64,000 nucleotides of DNA, taken from the NCBI GenBank assembly GCA_021234155.1, contig JAJEKV010000207.1:498001-562000 (forward strand). Reading direction: 5' to 3'. The DNA is from Isoetes taiwanensis. Lineage: Eukaryota; Streptophyta; Lycopodiopsida; Isoetales; Isoetaceae. Below are positions 43,475 through 55,077 of this stretch, in pieces (the stretch's first letter is position 1; each line of letters starts with the position of its first letter). The position numbers were made by a program, and so were the translations under genes. The notes under the pieces are model-generated. The model made no database searches. It worked only from the letters and a program-made list of their open reading frames with translations, and had not been told where the DNA came from.

Positions 43475-45911
43475 TGTTGAGGGTAATCCTGGCAAAACCC
43501 TCAACTAGAATGGTTTAGGACCTCCAGGTTGCTTCAGGCAACCACTCTGAATCTAAATTTTGCAAAAACTTCTCACCACAAGCCTGTTAGTACAGCTTTC
43601 CCATTTCAAGAAAAAACCATGTTCCCTCTTTTCAATACCAAGTACAAATAACTGGAGGATTTTACTTGAAAAATGTATGAGTGTGATCCCAACACTTGAT
43701 ATTAAAAGAGTGCAAAATCCTTTTTGAAGTCAGACAGTTCTAGATACTTGAAAAATATATGCCTGACCTAGTCAAAAATTGGTCAATACTCTCGGCAGAG
43801 AGCAGAAATTCTCAAATGTTTTGTGAGATATTATTTTTGATCTGGGACAACTGGGACTGATCAAATTGCTCTTGTAGGTAAAGTGCAACACCTTTTTTGG
43901 GGTTTACTTAGAATCTTTGAATGAAGAGAGTAATTTGCCACCGATGCAATTGTTTTTTTTGATGACAGAGATATTTATCTAGATGTTTTTGTTTTTCCTG
44001 AGACAAAATAGAAGAGAATTACTGAGGTTTTGATAATAATATATGGACTGGACCCTTGCTAGAGATATTTATAGCGAAAAGATAGGTTTTTGACTCTTAT
44101 CAGATAGCTAGGACTTAGCTTTGACTAATATTTATATTTTTATGTTTTCTTAGAATGCAGGATGACTATTCCTATGAAGCCTAAGTAGGATCTTTCTAAT
44201 GTTCAATAGAATTAAAAAAAACTAGAACGATATTTAGCAGATATGCATAAACTTTCTTGAAAAGGAAGTTGAGAAAAGGAAATTATACCAAAGTCGGATT
44301 TTCATTCACTTGACAATCATAACAGGAGTTTCACATAACTTCAAATAACTCACAATTCAGGAGTCAATAATACTTCCGGGATCGGACATAATAATTGGTC
44401 AGCTTTACTGCTCAATCAAGTAAATTGATGCAGCAAGGAAGGTCGAATTCACAAGCAGAAGATCGCACTGACATGTATTTCGCATCAACAATCTCCCAAA
44501 TGCGCAAAAGCCCTTGAAATTTCCTTAGTCGATTTGCCCCTTTTTGAAAATGCTTTGTTCTGTTCCAATTCTTGCAAGATCCAACAGATTATCCGTCGTT
44601 TAGCACAGGTTTGGAGTTCTTGGGATCACTCAAGTTAAATCGGGAGGATATAGTCATGATTAGGTAGTTCCCAGCTGCTAAAAATCCGTTTCTTGGCCTG
44701 CAAATCTTAGGGTTCTTGATTTTTCTTGTGAAGAAATATCCCACAGGCCGGAATGGAAAAAGAAGCCAAGGTATAAATATAGATCCATTGCCTAGTCTTC
44801 TGATTACGTGGTCTCCTCCCACGCCAAGCTCGGCTCGTGTTTCGACTTGGCATGCCAGGGGGGACGCCACTTGGCAGAGGATGAGAGGGTAGATAAATGG
44901 GGGTAGATGTAGGTAGGTTTTATCATTTTTTCAAAAAGGCACGCACCCCAAGAAGGCCATTTAGAAGGTCAATATAAACTCTTTTTTTAAGAATGTTTGT
45001 GCCAGGTGGCATGTTTTCATGAGGGCTACCAGATAGTATCATCAAATTTCCAAATGGAACACTTTGATTTTTTTGGAAAAAAAATGAAGTGACTAAGCAT
45101 GGGACTTGGTGAGGTGGCAAAAAAATGGTGAAGATGTGGCACTTAAGGGTTGGTAACCATCTTTTCCCTAGTCAAAAAATGATGATTTTTTTGGTGAGGT
45201 GGCATGAAGTATGGATGATATGGGTGACACGTGTGATATGAGTGGTGAAGTGGAATTATGAATGATGAAGTGGATGTTTGTATCTTTTGCAATTTTTTGA
45301 CATGGGATGCTACTAGGGAGTTCACTTCTTGCATAGTTGGACACGTCTTGCTTTTGTCCTTCTTTTGTAAGACCTAGTAGGTATAACTCTAGGTATTTTT
45401 GAAATGAATTCATGAGGCTCCCTAATGCTTGACTTTGGTGAGTGGGTGGATGGAGCATGGAGTGTGTGTTTCATTTGACTAGGGAAAGAAATGTTACCAA
45501 CACCATAGTATGTAATGAGAGGAGATGGAAATGTGGAAAAAGAAGGCTAGACATGGAATGGAGAGAATGACTCAAGACATAGAATGAAAGAGAATGGCTA
45601 GGCAATCCTTCAAGAACTTTAAGAATATCAACTTCAATGCTCAAATCAAGATATCATACCAAGTTGTGATCTTGCAAATCTTCAATAGGGCTTCAAATTT
45701 AGTAACTTGCCTTGTGACCTCCCATTTAGTCAAAATACTCCTTTAATGTTTTCTCAAGTGAATGTCCTTCTTTGGTTCTTCAAGTCCTTGTGTCTTTTGT
45801 AGCTTTTCCGAATGGTCTTCAAAGTTGCAACTTCAAATACTCCTTATGTGCTTATTGAACCATGTATTTGGAAATGCTAATGGTTCTTCCATGCTGCCAT
45901 GAGTGGCAGCA
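43475..45911 (-). repeat. Gypsy-1 right (5') LTR, intact
   Basis: 2437 bases, TGTTGAGGG to TGGCAGCA on the plus strand, followed by the GCAAG duplication (45912-45916). It shows the undivided sequence at the gypsy-2 insertion site. Near-identical to 7118-9000 plus 19826-20386. Confidence 0.93.
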
Positions 45912-45916
45912 GCAAG

Positions 45917-46400
45917 TGCAATGCAAAATCTCCAATTCCATACTTTATTGATGAAGTTCCAAATTGGAAGGCTTTTGTGAAGGGATTCATCCCTGATAAG
46001 GGCCAACGCCTGGTTGGGCATACTGAACCATTGCTCTTCAAATTTAAGATGGCAGGAGATTGGCCTGTTATGCAATACAAAATGCGTCCCACACATAAAG
46101 AGTGGCTTCCAGCAGATTCTCCAGGAGTTAGAATGTGGAAAGAGGATGAACATGGTCAGCCAATGCTACCAAGTGGTGTGCCACAAAATATTCCTCCTAG
46201 ATTAACATTGAAGGATCTTCTAGGGTTGAAGGAAGGAAGGTACTTTTATCGTCCACGGAGACCAATCGGTCTATGGGACCCAATACAAAAACGCAAACAA
46301 GCGGATTCTTGCCCGGATTAAAACCCCGCCAGAAGGGTTTTCGAGGGAAAAAAGTGGCGACAATTAGCTCCCGACAAACTATGCCCTAACATATAAAATG
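45917..46400 (+). pseudogene. DUF7869 copy 1, 3' part after the gypsy-1 insertion
   Basis: Continues the frame of the 5' part: the codon after FSK is TGC, giving CNAKSPIPYFIDEVPNW. It then reads LLFKFKMAGDWPVMQYKMRP (matching PIMQYKW in copy 2) and EGRYFYRPRRPIGLWDPIQK. A shift near 46312 leads into TPPEGF and a stop near 46399, a region also found at about 55.95-56.07 kb. The LINE remnant starts close by. Confidence 0.7.
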
Positions 46401-48780
46401 CGAAACACCCAAATATATATGATCATGCACGCTTGACCCGTAGTGCCCTAATCGGTGGCTGCCCAGCCGGGGCAAAGGTGACCTCGCAGGGTCCAGTACC
46501 TCCGAATGTATGACCCCGGGCACATCACCCGGCGGTGTGTTCATCGGCAAATGTAAGGGCAAGTCCGGGTACTAAGGGGGCGATGTCGCCCGGATCCGAT
46601 CAACGCGGGCAACTCTGGAAAGTGTGAGACTCATCCTCAATGGCACCCGTTTAACGGCAGCGGCAGAGGCTTGTCTGGCGGGGCTCCCCAATCCACTGCC
46701 CGTCCTCGATGCGAAGATGGTGGGCACCTCTGCGAATGGAGGCAATGAGTTCAGCTTTTTGAGGCGGTGCAGGAGCCTTGGTAGAGGTGGGGGCTAACAC
46801 CGGGGGTTGATGTGCTCCTTGTAATGGGCGTTTTGACCTGCTCTAAGCGTAGGGGTCCCCGAGCTTGCCAAGGAAACAAAGCGTCTAGGTACTCCCGGTA
46901 GGCCGCGACGACCCTTTGTGTTCACCTGCGCATCAGGTGCTCACGCCGTTCCATCCGGCGAACCAGCGATCTCTCTTACCCCTCCAAGCGGGCCTAAGCG
47001 CTGGCGGACCCATTGCCCACGATTAAGCCCGGTGCGGGGCCGAGCATCACCCATAGTAACCACTTTCTGAAAATAGAGCGATGTGTCTATCAAGGGCTGC
47101 CCGCTGGCGGCAAGAATCCGATTTCTGCGGCCAGAATCGATAGGGGACTGAAGGTTTCACCCAAGTGCCCGTGGCGAAAAATGCCTTACGCACCTGCTCC
47201 AAGTCATTCCAGTCGCCAAAGAGGCGACCGGGGCCCCAAACTCGACCCGTACAAGGGACAAGGCTCGACCGGCCCGAACAGATGTGACTGATGGCCCCAA
47301 TCATAGAGCTCTGCACGGTGGCTGTTGTTACGCATGGCATAAAGCGCTTTCCGGCCTGCCGTCAACCGCAAGCGGATAGATGCCTCCCAACAGGCGAGGA
47401 GGGGAACTCCACCCCTAGGTACTTGTAGGTGGGCGTGGCGTCCACAGTATGTCCCCGATATGTGAGTGCGGGAGGCATGGGGTGGCGTGAAGAGGATATG
47501 AGAACCACCCCGGTCTTGGCGATTCGCGCGCATGTCTGTAGCGACAAAATGTGTCTAGGGCATCCAGGTGAGATCGCATAGCACGGGGTGTGGGCAAGCA
47601 GGCCAACATCGTCGCATAGATGGTGGCGGATGACCCGTGCAAAAGCCGTATGCCATCCCCATGCTTTCGATGAAGCGGGGCTCTAAGCGATCAATGTAGA
47701 GGCCAAAAAGTGTTGGCGAGAGGGGCAACCTGCCGGACCCGATACTCTTGGTGAATGCAGCCCGTCACCGCATCTGCCAAAACAACTCTCATACAACTTG
47801 TATATGGCATTACGCACGAGGCAGTACGGGGAGCCCGATTTGGCCATCTAGCCCACTTTTCAGGGGCCAGTATCAAAAGCCAGCGAAGTCCCAAGCGACA
47901 ATACAAGTCTGGCATGATTCCTTTGTCTTCAATCGATTGCCCGCGGTGTAAAGATATGGTCAATCGTTGAGTGGCGGGGTCTAAAGCTTTTTGTGTGAGG
48001 GCAAGCACATCTGGCTGCCTCACCTTCACGGGTGAACTGCTGCTCGAGAATGCCAGCCAACAGTTTGGCAAATACTGAACTGACCATGATCGTCCGGTAA
48101 TTGGCCGGACAGTGTGGGTCGCCCGCCTTGTGAATGGGAACAACCACGCTTGTGGTCCATTGTGGGGAGACCTTCTGCAATCTTTCGTTGAGCGAGGGGT
48201 AGTGAGGGACCTGGCCAAGCGCCACGCCCATTTGAGTAGCTTCGGCACATACCATGTCGAGGTGCGCTGCCTTCCCATTAGCCCAAACCAGCGAGGCCCT
48301 CCCTCAACATCCTCCTCCACGAGAACCAATGGGGGGCCATCCCGTGGGGGCACGTGCGGCGTCCCTGGCCCGGGTCATAAATTTGGCGCAAGAAATCTTT
48401 GTTCCCCTTTGGGGTGTGATGTCCCCGTAAGGGCTGGGCTTGAGAAGCACTCTGCGCCAAAGGTTCGAGGATGAGTGTCCACAGGCCAAACATCTCCCCT
48501 TATGCACGGCAAGGTACCCGTGCCTTTGTCTCCTTCCGGATGGGCGCGGTACTATGTGTGGTGGCCTGCGGGGTACCTGGATCCAGGAATGTGACGGAGC
48601 TGCCGCTTGGCGTTCTTCATCAAACCATCGATTCTGTGGGAATGTTGCTGACCACGGCGGCGGCGTGGGAATGTCTGCCAAAGCTTTGTCGTCCGCTGCA
48701 TCCGTAATAGCGAAGTCGGTGATACATCTGCTGCTTTGCTCTAGTGTGGAGGTCAGAGAATTCTTTGGGAGGGCGTCCAT
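46400..48780 (-). pseudogene. LINE-type non-LTR retrotransposon remnant
   Basis: Minus-strand pieces in order: CITDFAITDAADDKALADIP and NRWFDEE (48600-48780), VVVPIHKAGDPHCPANYRTI with SFRPRHSTIDHIF (47930-48255), a GCPLSPTLFGLYIDRLEP-like piece in shifted frames (about 47650-47730), a YADDVGLLAHTP-like piece (about 47600), and near 47160-47210 VRKAFFATGTWVKPSVPYRF. This is the plant LINE RT order; the YADD active site is only partly readable. At least six shifts. No poly-A tail is seen at the left end, and the 5' end is undefined. GC-rich compared with its surroundings. Confidence 0.65.
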
Positions 48781-49422
48781 GAGGATAGCATCAACAAATA
48801 CATCTCCCTATGGAAGGACATATGTAAGAATCAAGAAAGTAGCTTGTGTGCAAGGCAATACATGGCAAGTGTTGAGTATTGGAGCCAGCTTCTTATCTCT
48901 TTGGAGGATGTTGCTCCAGGACGTCCTCAAAATGATGCATTTTGGCCACAAACAAGACAAGCTCCTCTAGAACAAACAACATTTGTTCCAGAGGTCGACG
49001 TATCTGCCTTGGTCACGCATGGAAATTCCTGCGGCTTGAGTCGATGCCTCCAAAAATTCCTTCGATGGACTTTCCTTCCCTATGTTGCCTGCTTCGTCCC
49101 CCTAGCTATTGCCTCTGTTGTAGCGGACGTACGTTTTAAATTGCCATAGCCTTTCTAGCCCTTGTCCTGGCCTGGAAAAATGTTTTCTCCATCTTAGAAT
49201 CATGATACAAATGCTTTCTCTATTGCATGTAAGAATCTCTCCTTCGTTCAAAGTTTTATACATTATATTTAGTTTTACGTAGCTCCTGATGGACGTTTAC
49301 CTAAAAGTGCCTCTGTTTGGAGAAAGAAGCTTAATGCAAATTATTGTCTACATTGAATTTTCACTAAATTTTACTTCACAATCAAACACTAGTTTTTGTC
49401 AACTATTTTTTTTCCATTTCAG
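48781..49422 (+). other. Spacer with an unrecognised frame (48844-49149)
   Basis: The frame SVEYWSQLLISLEDVAPGRP has some coding character but no known family. It may be the distal part of DUF7869 copy 1 or 5' sequence of the HSF remnant. The spacer ends in the pyrimidine-rich TTTTTTTTCCATTTCAG, a strong splice acceptor, at 49422. Confidence 0.3.
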
Positions 49423-49802
49423 CGGCATGCACTCCGAGTCGGTAGTAAATAATGATTGGACAGCACCAGTTTCTGTTGGCACTTTTATCTCCAATGCTCA
49501 AGCTCCAACTGCTCCTTTGAAGGTTCCATGTATTTCTGTTGCCAGGTGTGTTGCTGATTTGCATTTTGTGCAAGCTGTTTCGGTGCCCCAGCTTTCGAAA
49601 GCTTTGCAAGGGAATGTTGCATCCCCTTTCTTTTCTAAAATATATGATATAGTAGAGGATCCAGCCACAAGTGAGATAGTTTCTTGGAGCACTGGTAATA
49701 ATAGTTTTATTTGTGGAAGACTGGATAGTTTGCTTCTGATTTATTACCGGATATATCAAGCACAATAATTTCTCTAAATTTGTGCAGCAGCTAAACACCC
49801 AT
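49423..49802 (+). pseudogene. Heat shock factor DNA-binding-domain exon, frameshifted
   Basis: After a strong acceptor (…TTTCAG, 49422) the frame runs from about ATG 49427 through a leader to SPFFSKIYDIVEDPATSEIV and SWSTGNNSFI. It then shifts: LWKTG, a stop, FASDLLP, then a second shift into YIKHNNFSKFVQQLNTH ending at 49802. This matches the plant HSF domain in order (FLxKTYxMVDDP, VSWSxxNNSF, FAxxLLPxYFKHNNFSSFVRQLNTY). The exon stops exactly where plant HSFs have their conserved intron, before GTGAGT (49803). Functional HSFs bind heat-shock elements as trimers. The shifts and stop indicate a dead copy; no second exon with the rest of the domain was found. Confidence 0.72.
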
Positions 49803-49879
49803 GTGAGTTCTCAGTATATTCTTTATTTATTTATCTTCATACTTGGTCTCGACAAAGTAATGTTGGTGTTGAAATTTCA

Positions 49880-50226
49880 TTTATTTCATTCCAATGGCCA
49901 AGCACAGTAATTCTGCTAGCTTTGTGCAACAACCAAATACCACTAACATGAAATCCACAGCTTGGAAAAGCAAAATTTTGTTACATCCTCAGCTAAGATT
50001 TTCCAGGATAGAGGTGCAAACCAAACTTGTGGATGCCATTACAACTTGTAACTCATTGCGACTTGTGTATATGATGGATTCAAGTCATGTCTTGCGAGGG
50101 GCCATGGGAAACTTATCGGATTTATCATATTATAGAAAAAGACACTTCATAGAAGAGACTTTTTGGCAAGAGGAAACATTACATCAAGATAAGGAAATGG
50201 AGCATGAGGGATGTGGGACAACTTAA
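49880..50226 (+). pseudogene. Second, partial copy of the HSF exon end
   Basis: AAGCACAGTAATTCTGCTAG followed by TTTGTGCAACAACCAAATAC (about 49903-49942) aligns with AAGCACAATAATTTCTCTAA and TTTGTGCAGCAGCTAAACAC at 49758-49798. In protein this is AKHSNSASFVQQPNT against IKHNNFSKFVQQLNT. The frame then runs on to 50226 without recognisable HSF sequence. Confidence 0.5.
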
Positions 50227-50683
50227 ACAAATGAAGCAGGAGGGAAGTAGGACAACTTGAATAATCTTTACAGAGGACAAGTAGCAATGATCAATAAAAT
50301 AATTTATCAAAGCTAATTACAATTACATAGCATCGAACTCTCAATATTACTAAGTTTCCAAGGGATATCCATCTCATAAGATGACATTCAAAGGACAGTT
50401 TGTAACCTATCTAAAATCATCATAAGAAGCAGGATTAGACGCCTTGTAAAATTTCATTTTCAAATTTTCCACGATTGAGCAAGTGAATAATGCAAAAACG
50501 ACATTTTTGTTCTCTTTTCCTATGCATAGTGGGCGTGCATTAATTACGTGATTAGCAAAAAGTTGGAATGGGACGTGGGGACAAAGACACATCAACTCAA
50601 AGTTGGACATCTCTTAAAGTGTGATGTGGCTAGATTCAGTTTAAAAGGACCTATTCTATGCATAAAATACACTACACAAAAGC

Positions 50684-51109
50684 ATGAAAACAAGGGGAGA
50701 AATGGCTAAAGGAGGAGTGATTCTGGCAATGCTGAGCATAATGATAATGTTAGCATCTGCTCAACAGTGCAACAACTATCTATCTCTTGCTGTCTGTCTC
50801 ACTGCTGTTCAGACTAATACTGGCTATCCCGGTGCCCCTTGTTGCAATAAAATCATGACTTACCAAAATAATCCGGATTGTCTCTGCCAGCTTGTGCTTG
50901 CTGGTCAAAGGAGTGGCATTAGATTTAGCATTGCTAATGCTATGACTGTGCCTAAGCGTTGCGGCTTTTCCAAATACATCCCAGCTGGTTATAAATGTGG
51001 CGGTATGTATGCTTGATGTTGTAGATGCTCATTGTATGTAAAATAGTTTTTGTTTCTTTATCTAATATCATGTTCTTGTTCCTCAGGTTACACTGTTCCT
51101 ACCATCTAG
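50684..51109 (+). CDS. Non-specific lipid transfer protein-like gene, two exons
   Basis: Exon 1 50684-51002, intron 51003-51086 (GTATGT to CTCAG), exon 2 51087-51109; product 113 residues ending CGGYTVPTI. An unspliced reading would end CGGMYA. Residues 1-26 form a signal peptide (hydrophobic VILAMLSIMIMLASA, cleavage likely before QQC), so the product is secreted. The eight-cysteine motif is complete: C29, C38, CC53-54, CLC66-68, C93, C105, four disulfides around a lipid tunnel. Spacing resembles type 2-like or non-seed-plant LTPs. A late intron next to the last cysteine is common in plant LTP genes. Such proteins carry lipids in the cell wall and act in cuticle formation or defence. A second ATG (residue 7) is possible. 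It looks intact. Confidence 0.82.
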
Positions 51110-52199
51110 ATCCTCCATTCTATTGGATAAAAGTCCAAGCTAATTGCTATGTATTCACACAATACATTGTATTTTATTATGTCAATGAAATGCATGCATA
51201 ATGATAAAGCATGTAATATATTATTCAAGAATAAATACTTTGCATATATAAATGTGATTCTCCTTTTCAAGAATTAATTTTAAAATTCTATTTCAATTTC
51301 TTACTACTCTTGGACAGTACTGGATGTACTAAACTTTACATAATACTTTACTGGTGTGTGTTGATGTATGATGTGAAATGAGTATTGTAGATAAGCTAGG
51401 AATAAGTAAGACCTTGTCCACTGTATAGTGCTTTGAAGTGGTTAATTGATTGGTTAGGGAGATAATACATGTATATCTATTAACTCATATCCTTGTCTAA
51501 TCTTCAGCTGATACCTTGGCCTTTCTAGATGCACTAGGTATGTCCTTACAAAGCCAATCACTAAATCTTTGATATGAAACTTTTCTTACAAAAGTCAGAT
51601 GACTTCCAAGCACGAATATGTAGCATAATAACAGGGGGTTTTCTTTGTGTTTTTGTACGCTTTTCACTAAGGTTTTCCTATGATTTCGTGATGTATACAA
51701 ATGGATGTACTAATGCGTAATGGCCACATGAAGGGCTTGAAGGGCGCATGTAGTGCAATTTCCCCACCGGCAAACATTTCTTATCATAACTTTTGATCCA
51801 GAGCTCTGTTTCAGATGATTTTTATGGCATTGGAAAGCTCTCTCCGAGATCTTTTTGATAGTGTATGATATGGATATGTTTGGTTAAGCTATCTATGTTA
51901 AAACAACAATTTTTCGGCCGGGTTTGGTAGGCTTTCACATCCTACCAGCTGATTAATACAGGATTGCGCTATTGGATATTGTTTTATGGCTCATTCCAAA
52001 TGAAGCTTGCAAAAAATTACCATGCATTTTTAGATTTTGAGGCAGTTATTAAGCAAATTCCAACTAACAAGTAGAAAAGTTTCCCACTTTGGTTTCTCAC
52101 CACAAGAATCCATGGAGGCCAAAGGCTGCTGTTAAATTCCAGTTGAAAAAAGTTTGTGTATGGGTGTTGCAAACTTTATGACTTTCAGAATAATGGGAT
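51110..52199. other. Downstream region of the LTP gene, no gene seen
   Basis: AT-rich. Likely 3' untranslated sequence includes TGTCAATGAAATGCATG at about 51180 and AATAAATAC at about 51231. From about 51720 the sequence changes character and may be old repeat DNA. No frame is supported. Confidence 0.4.
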
Positions 52200-52204
52200 C
52201 AATC

Positions 52205-54459
52205 TGTGATGCTCCCTGCTAAATATACGGCGCCCGGCCGTACATTCGGCAGGAAATCCCCCATCCGGTCCATCAACCGCATGGGCCCTCCGTCTAACCC
52301 GCACTCTAGAGAATCCTAGTGCAGGCAGGGGACACGGAGGTGTCTTGCGCGCCCTTCCGCTATGGGCTCCTATCACAGCGGAAGCATAAACAATGTCAGA
52401 ACTAGCAATAGCAATACAACATACTACCTCGAAGGGTAGTCCATCACATATCCATAAGAGCAAAGAAGATAATCATAAACCATAAAACATAAGAGCTCCT
52501 ACCTATGGCTCGACTCATAAGGAGGATGGACTGACTGGCTAGGCCTCAAGATAGAATGCAACCGAGTCATAACAATGGCGGGGCTGGCATAAGACAATGG
52601 CTAGGGTTGACCACTCCATCCGCCCCTCACATTGCATACTTTGCGAGATGGGCTCAATCGGGGCTACGACATGACTCTAGCCGGGATCACTTTAATCCCA
52701 TGGCATTACCCATCGGGACTACTCCAGTTGCATCTCCCGGTCATAACAGGCGGGAAGGGTTGCATCTCCCCTTCTATGGTTCTAGAATATATCTGGCTAG
52801 AGAATCGTGGCGACACCACGATTCATTACCGGCCCGAACCCCCAAAACAAGAGCCAAGCCGACACTTGCAGCTCTTGAGATAAGGCGACACCATCGCCTC
52901 GGAGGTGTCAGACCCATATTGCGGCCCGCACGATAAGTGGCCCGACCATAAGCCTAGCCCACTATGGGATCCCTCGTAGCCCCCCTTTTGGGGATCCTCC
53001 CTTAAATTGCCTCTAGCCCCGTTGTGTAGTCTTTGAGTCACATCATAGCCTCCATAGCCGGTGGGTTCCTATGCATGAGCCCGCATCTATTAGGAACTAA
53101 AGGGATCTAATCTATGAGCATACTACATATGGCTCTAGGTCTCTACCCCCCTTCCCAATACAAGAGGAGCAAACATGATCAACCATCATCACATAATCAT
53201 CATATCATGAGAATAATCATAAGAAGAACATCTTAACCTAATCATACAAATCTAACTTACAGTTAGGGTTCCTTGATTAGGGTTCAAGATGATGAATGAG
53301 GGTTCTAGGATGGCTCTACCCTAGATACAAGATACTAACTCATCTGGAATGCTAATTCCAGATGAACTACTATGACTACTACCCTACATACCTGCTCCTG
53401 AAGCACTCCCTCCGAACCCGGGCGTCTCCATGGTCTTCGAATCAGATGAAGCTACGCTTCAGGGAATAAATTACTAATCGCATATTTCTTATTAGCCAGA
53501 ATGACTTTAGCTAAACTTACTTGATATTAATCCCAAAACTTTCTGTGGTTTAACTAAACTCTACACATTTTTCCTCTCATACTTTCTAGCATTTAGCTAA
53601 ACTAACCCAAACATCATCCCAAAAATTTCTATGGTGTGGCCAACAGAAAATATTAAACCAAATTACTATACTATTTTTCAATATATTCCATTTATTTTAG
53701 TCATTTTCTTTGTGAAAACATTCTAAAATGATGCTAACTAGCAAAGTCTAGGACTCAAATTAATTCATAGTGCTAGAAACTAAACTACTAGTCATATATT
53801 TCATATAAACTAGAATGATGTTAGCTAAACTAGCCCAAAATTTATTCTAAAAGTTTCTATGATTTAGCTAAACAATACAAAATTTCACTCTCTTACTTTC
53901 TAGTGTTTGGCTAAAGAGGGCCAGGGTTGGTGCAGTCCCGAAAAAAGTTAAGCTAAAATTATTATTTTTTCCCCAATTTTTTCCATTTACTTTAGCCAAA
54001 TTTTTTTGAAAATGTGCCAAGAAATCGCCAAATAGCTAAGTTTAGCCCTTAAATTATTCCATGCTACGCTTGCTCCAAGGTCGAATCTACCTTCAGGGGG
54101 CTGCTGCCCCAATCTATGCCACCGCAAACGATACTCGAAACGAGGTTTCGAGTGCGTAGATGAGTCTCTGGGTGCTAGGGCCGGAAAAGAGGCCTAGGGT
54201 TAGGGTTTCTGCTAAATATAGGGTAGGTCCACATAGGATGCCACGTGTCACCACTAGGATGGGGCCGTGTGGCAGCTGCCCAATAGGATAAGGCCATGTG
54301 GAAAAGGGCCTTATCCTAAGGTTATCTAAGTTAAGAAATTAACTTAGATGTGCACTCCTTGCCACATTCCTAAGTATACAAGTCTACATAGGTAGACTTG
54401 TATAGTGACGGGTCCAGGAATATACGTATTCATAGCATATATTCCTTTGGAACGTCACA
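52205..54459. mobile_element. Solo LTR-like element with CAATC duplication, carrying a hAT-like MITE
   Basis: Begins TGTGATGCTCCC and ends AACGTCACA (TGTGA/TCACA inverted ends). CAATC lies at 52200-52204 and 54460-54464. No gag-pol is inside, so a solo LTR left by recombination fits. Without the MITE at 53460-54063 it is about 1.64 kb. Its partner is absent from the window, so the borders rest on the ends and the duplication. Confidence 0.65.
53460..54063. mobile_element. hAT-like MITE 2 inside the solo LTR
   Basis: Ends CAGGGAATAA and TTATTCCATG (inverted). CTACGCTT lies at 53452-53459 and 54064-54071, an exact 8-base duplication as hAT elements make. The interior is AT-rich with TTTAGCTAAAC words, as in 22684-23347. 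Confidence 0.75.
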
Positions 54460-54594
54460 CAATCTGCTCTATCTTTATAGTAACTTTTACTTATGTTCTA
54501 TTTGTTTTATTGTGATGAAATTCAAAAGCTACAGGTGATGAAAGCTTCAAATGAATTCTACTTTTTTCTGGTTTGAATTCTAAAATTTTTGTCA

Positions 54595-54812
54595 CACGGG
54601 GAGGGGGGGGGTTGACGTCCCTAGGGCAACAGAAACCAAAAACACAAACCATTAACATCCAACATATAAAAATTAAATCCCACAACACATAACAACCAAC
54701 ACATAACAACCATTGACATTAACAACCAATATATAACTACCATTGACATTAATTAGCACAACCATTGGGCCCAACACATTTAAATTAAAATCCCCCTTAA
54801 ACCCCCTTTGGT
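54595..54812. other. Spacer with AACAACCA/CATTGACATT repeats
   Basis: ACATAACAACCA and CCATTGACATTAA recur three times at 54680-54760. A degenerate TCACACGGGG...TTGACG word at 54592-54620 resembles the ends of the inverted-repeat element that follows. Confidence 0.45.
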
Positions 54813-55077
54813 TTGGGTGCATATTCACACGGGGGGTGACGTAGGGCAGCGAGCCCTCATAATTGTATTTTGCACGTACGAAATCAACATCATATAGTAT
54901 TCTGCTTGAAATCTTATAGTATTTTGCGAATCTTGTTATACAGTATAGCAAATTTTGTACTTGCATACCCCATAAACGAGGAACTTTACGTACGGTGTAG
55001 ATTAAGGAATAAGGGGTGGATATGCCTATCCAACAACTTTCGTTGCCCGGAGTCACCCCCCGTGTGAATATGCACCC
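54813..55077. mobile_element. Small element with 26-bp inverted ends
   Basis: GGGTGCATATTCACACGGGG (continuing GGTGAC) near 54813 is repeated inverted near 55051-55076. No clear target duplication. The first 12 bases differ at only two positions from those of the MITE at 6601 (GGGTGTAAATTC). A minus-strand open frame crosses it (54673-55227) but has no recognisable domain. Confidence 0.5.

Larger units (their letters stand above)
7118..45911 (-). mobile_element. Gypsy-1: complete Ty3/gypsy LTR retrotransposon with nested insertions
   Basis: Two LTRs of about 2.44 kb (7118-20386, interrupted, and 43475-45911) flank minus-strand gag-pol, with a 5-bp duplication GCAAG at both ends. Coding order in sense direction is gag, zinc knuckles, protease, an RNase H domain, RT, RT-linked RNase H, then integrase. 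Integrase after RNase H is the Ty3/gypsy order. The total span is 38.8 kb; subtracting gypsy-2 and the 16.8-kb element leaves about 11.2 kb. The long LTR and the extra RNase H recall the Tat/Athila branch of plant gypsy elements, but the position of the extra RNase H is unusual. Several frame breaks make it non-autonomous as read, though some may be sequencing errors. Confidence 0.9.

Noticed and set aside
52185-52463. Minus-strand 92-residue frame as a gene
   Set aside because: Falls across the border of the solo LTR and has no domain.
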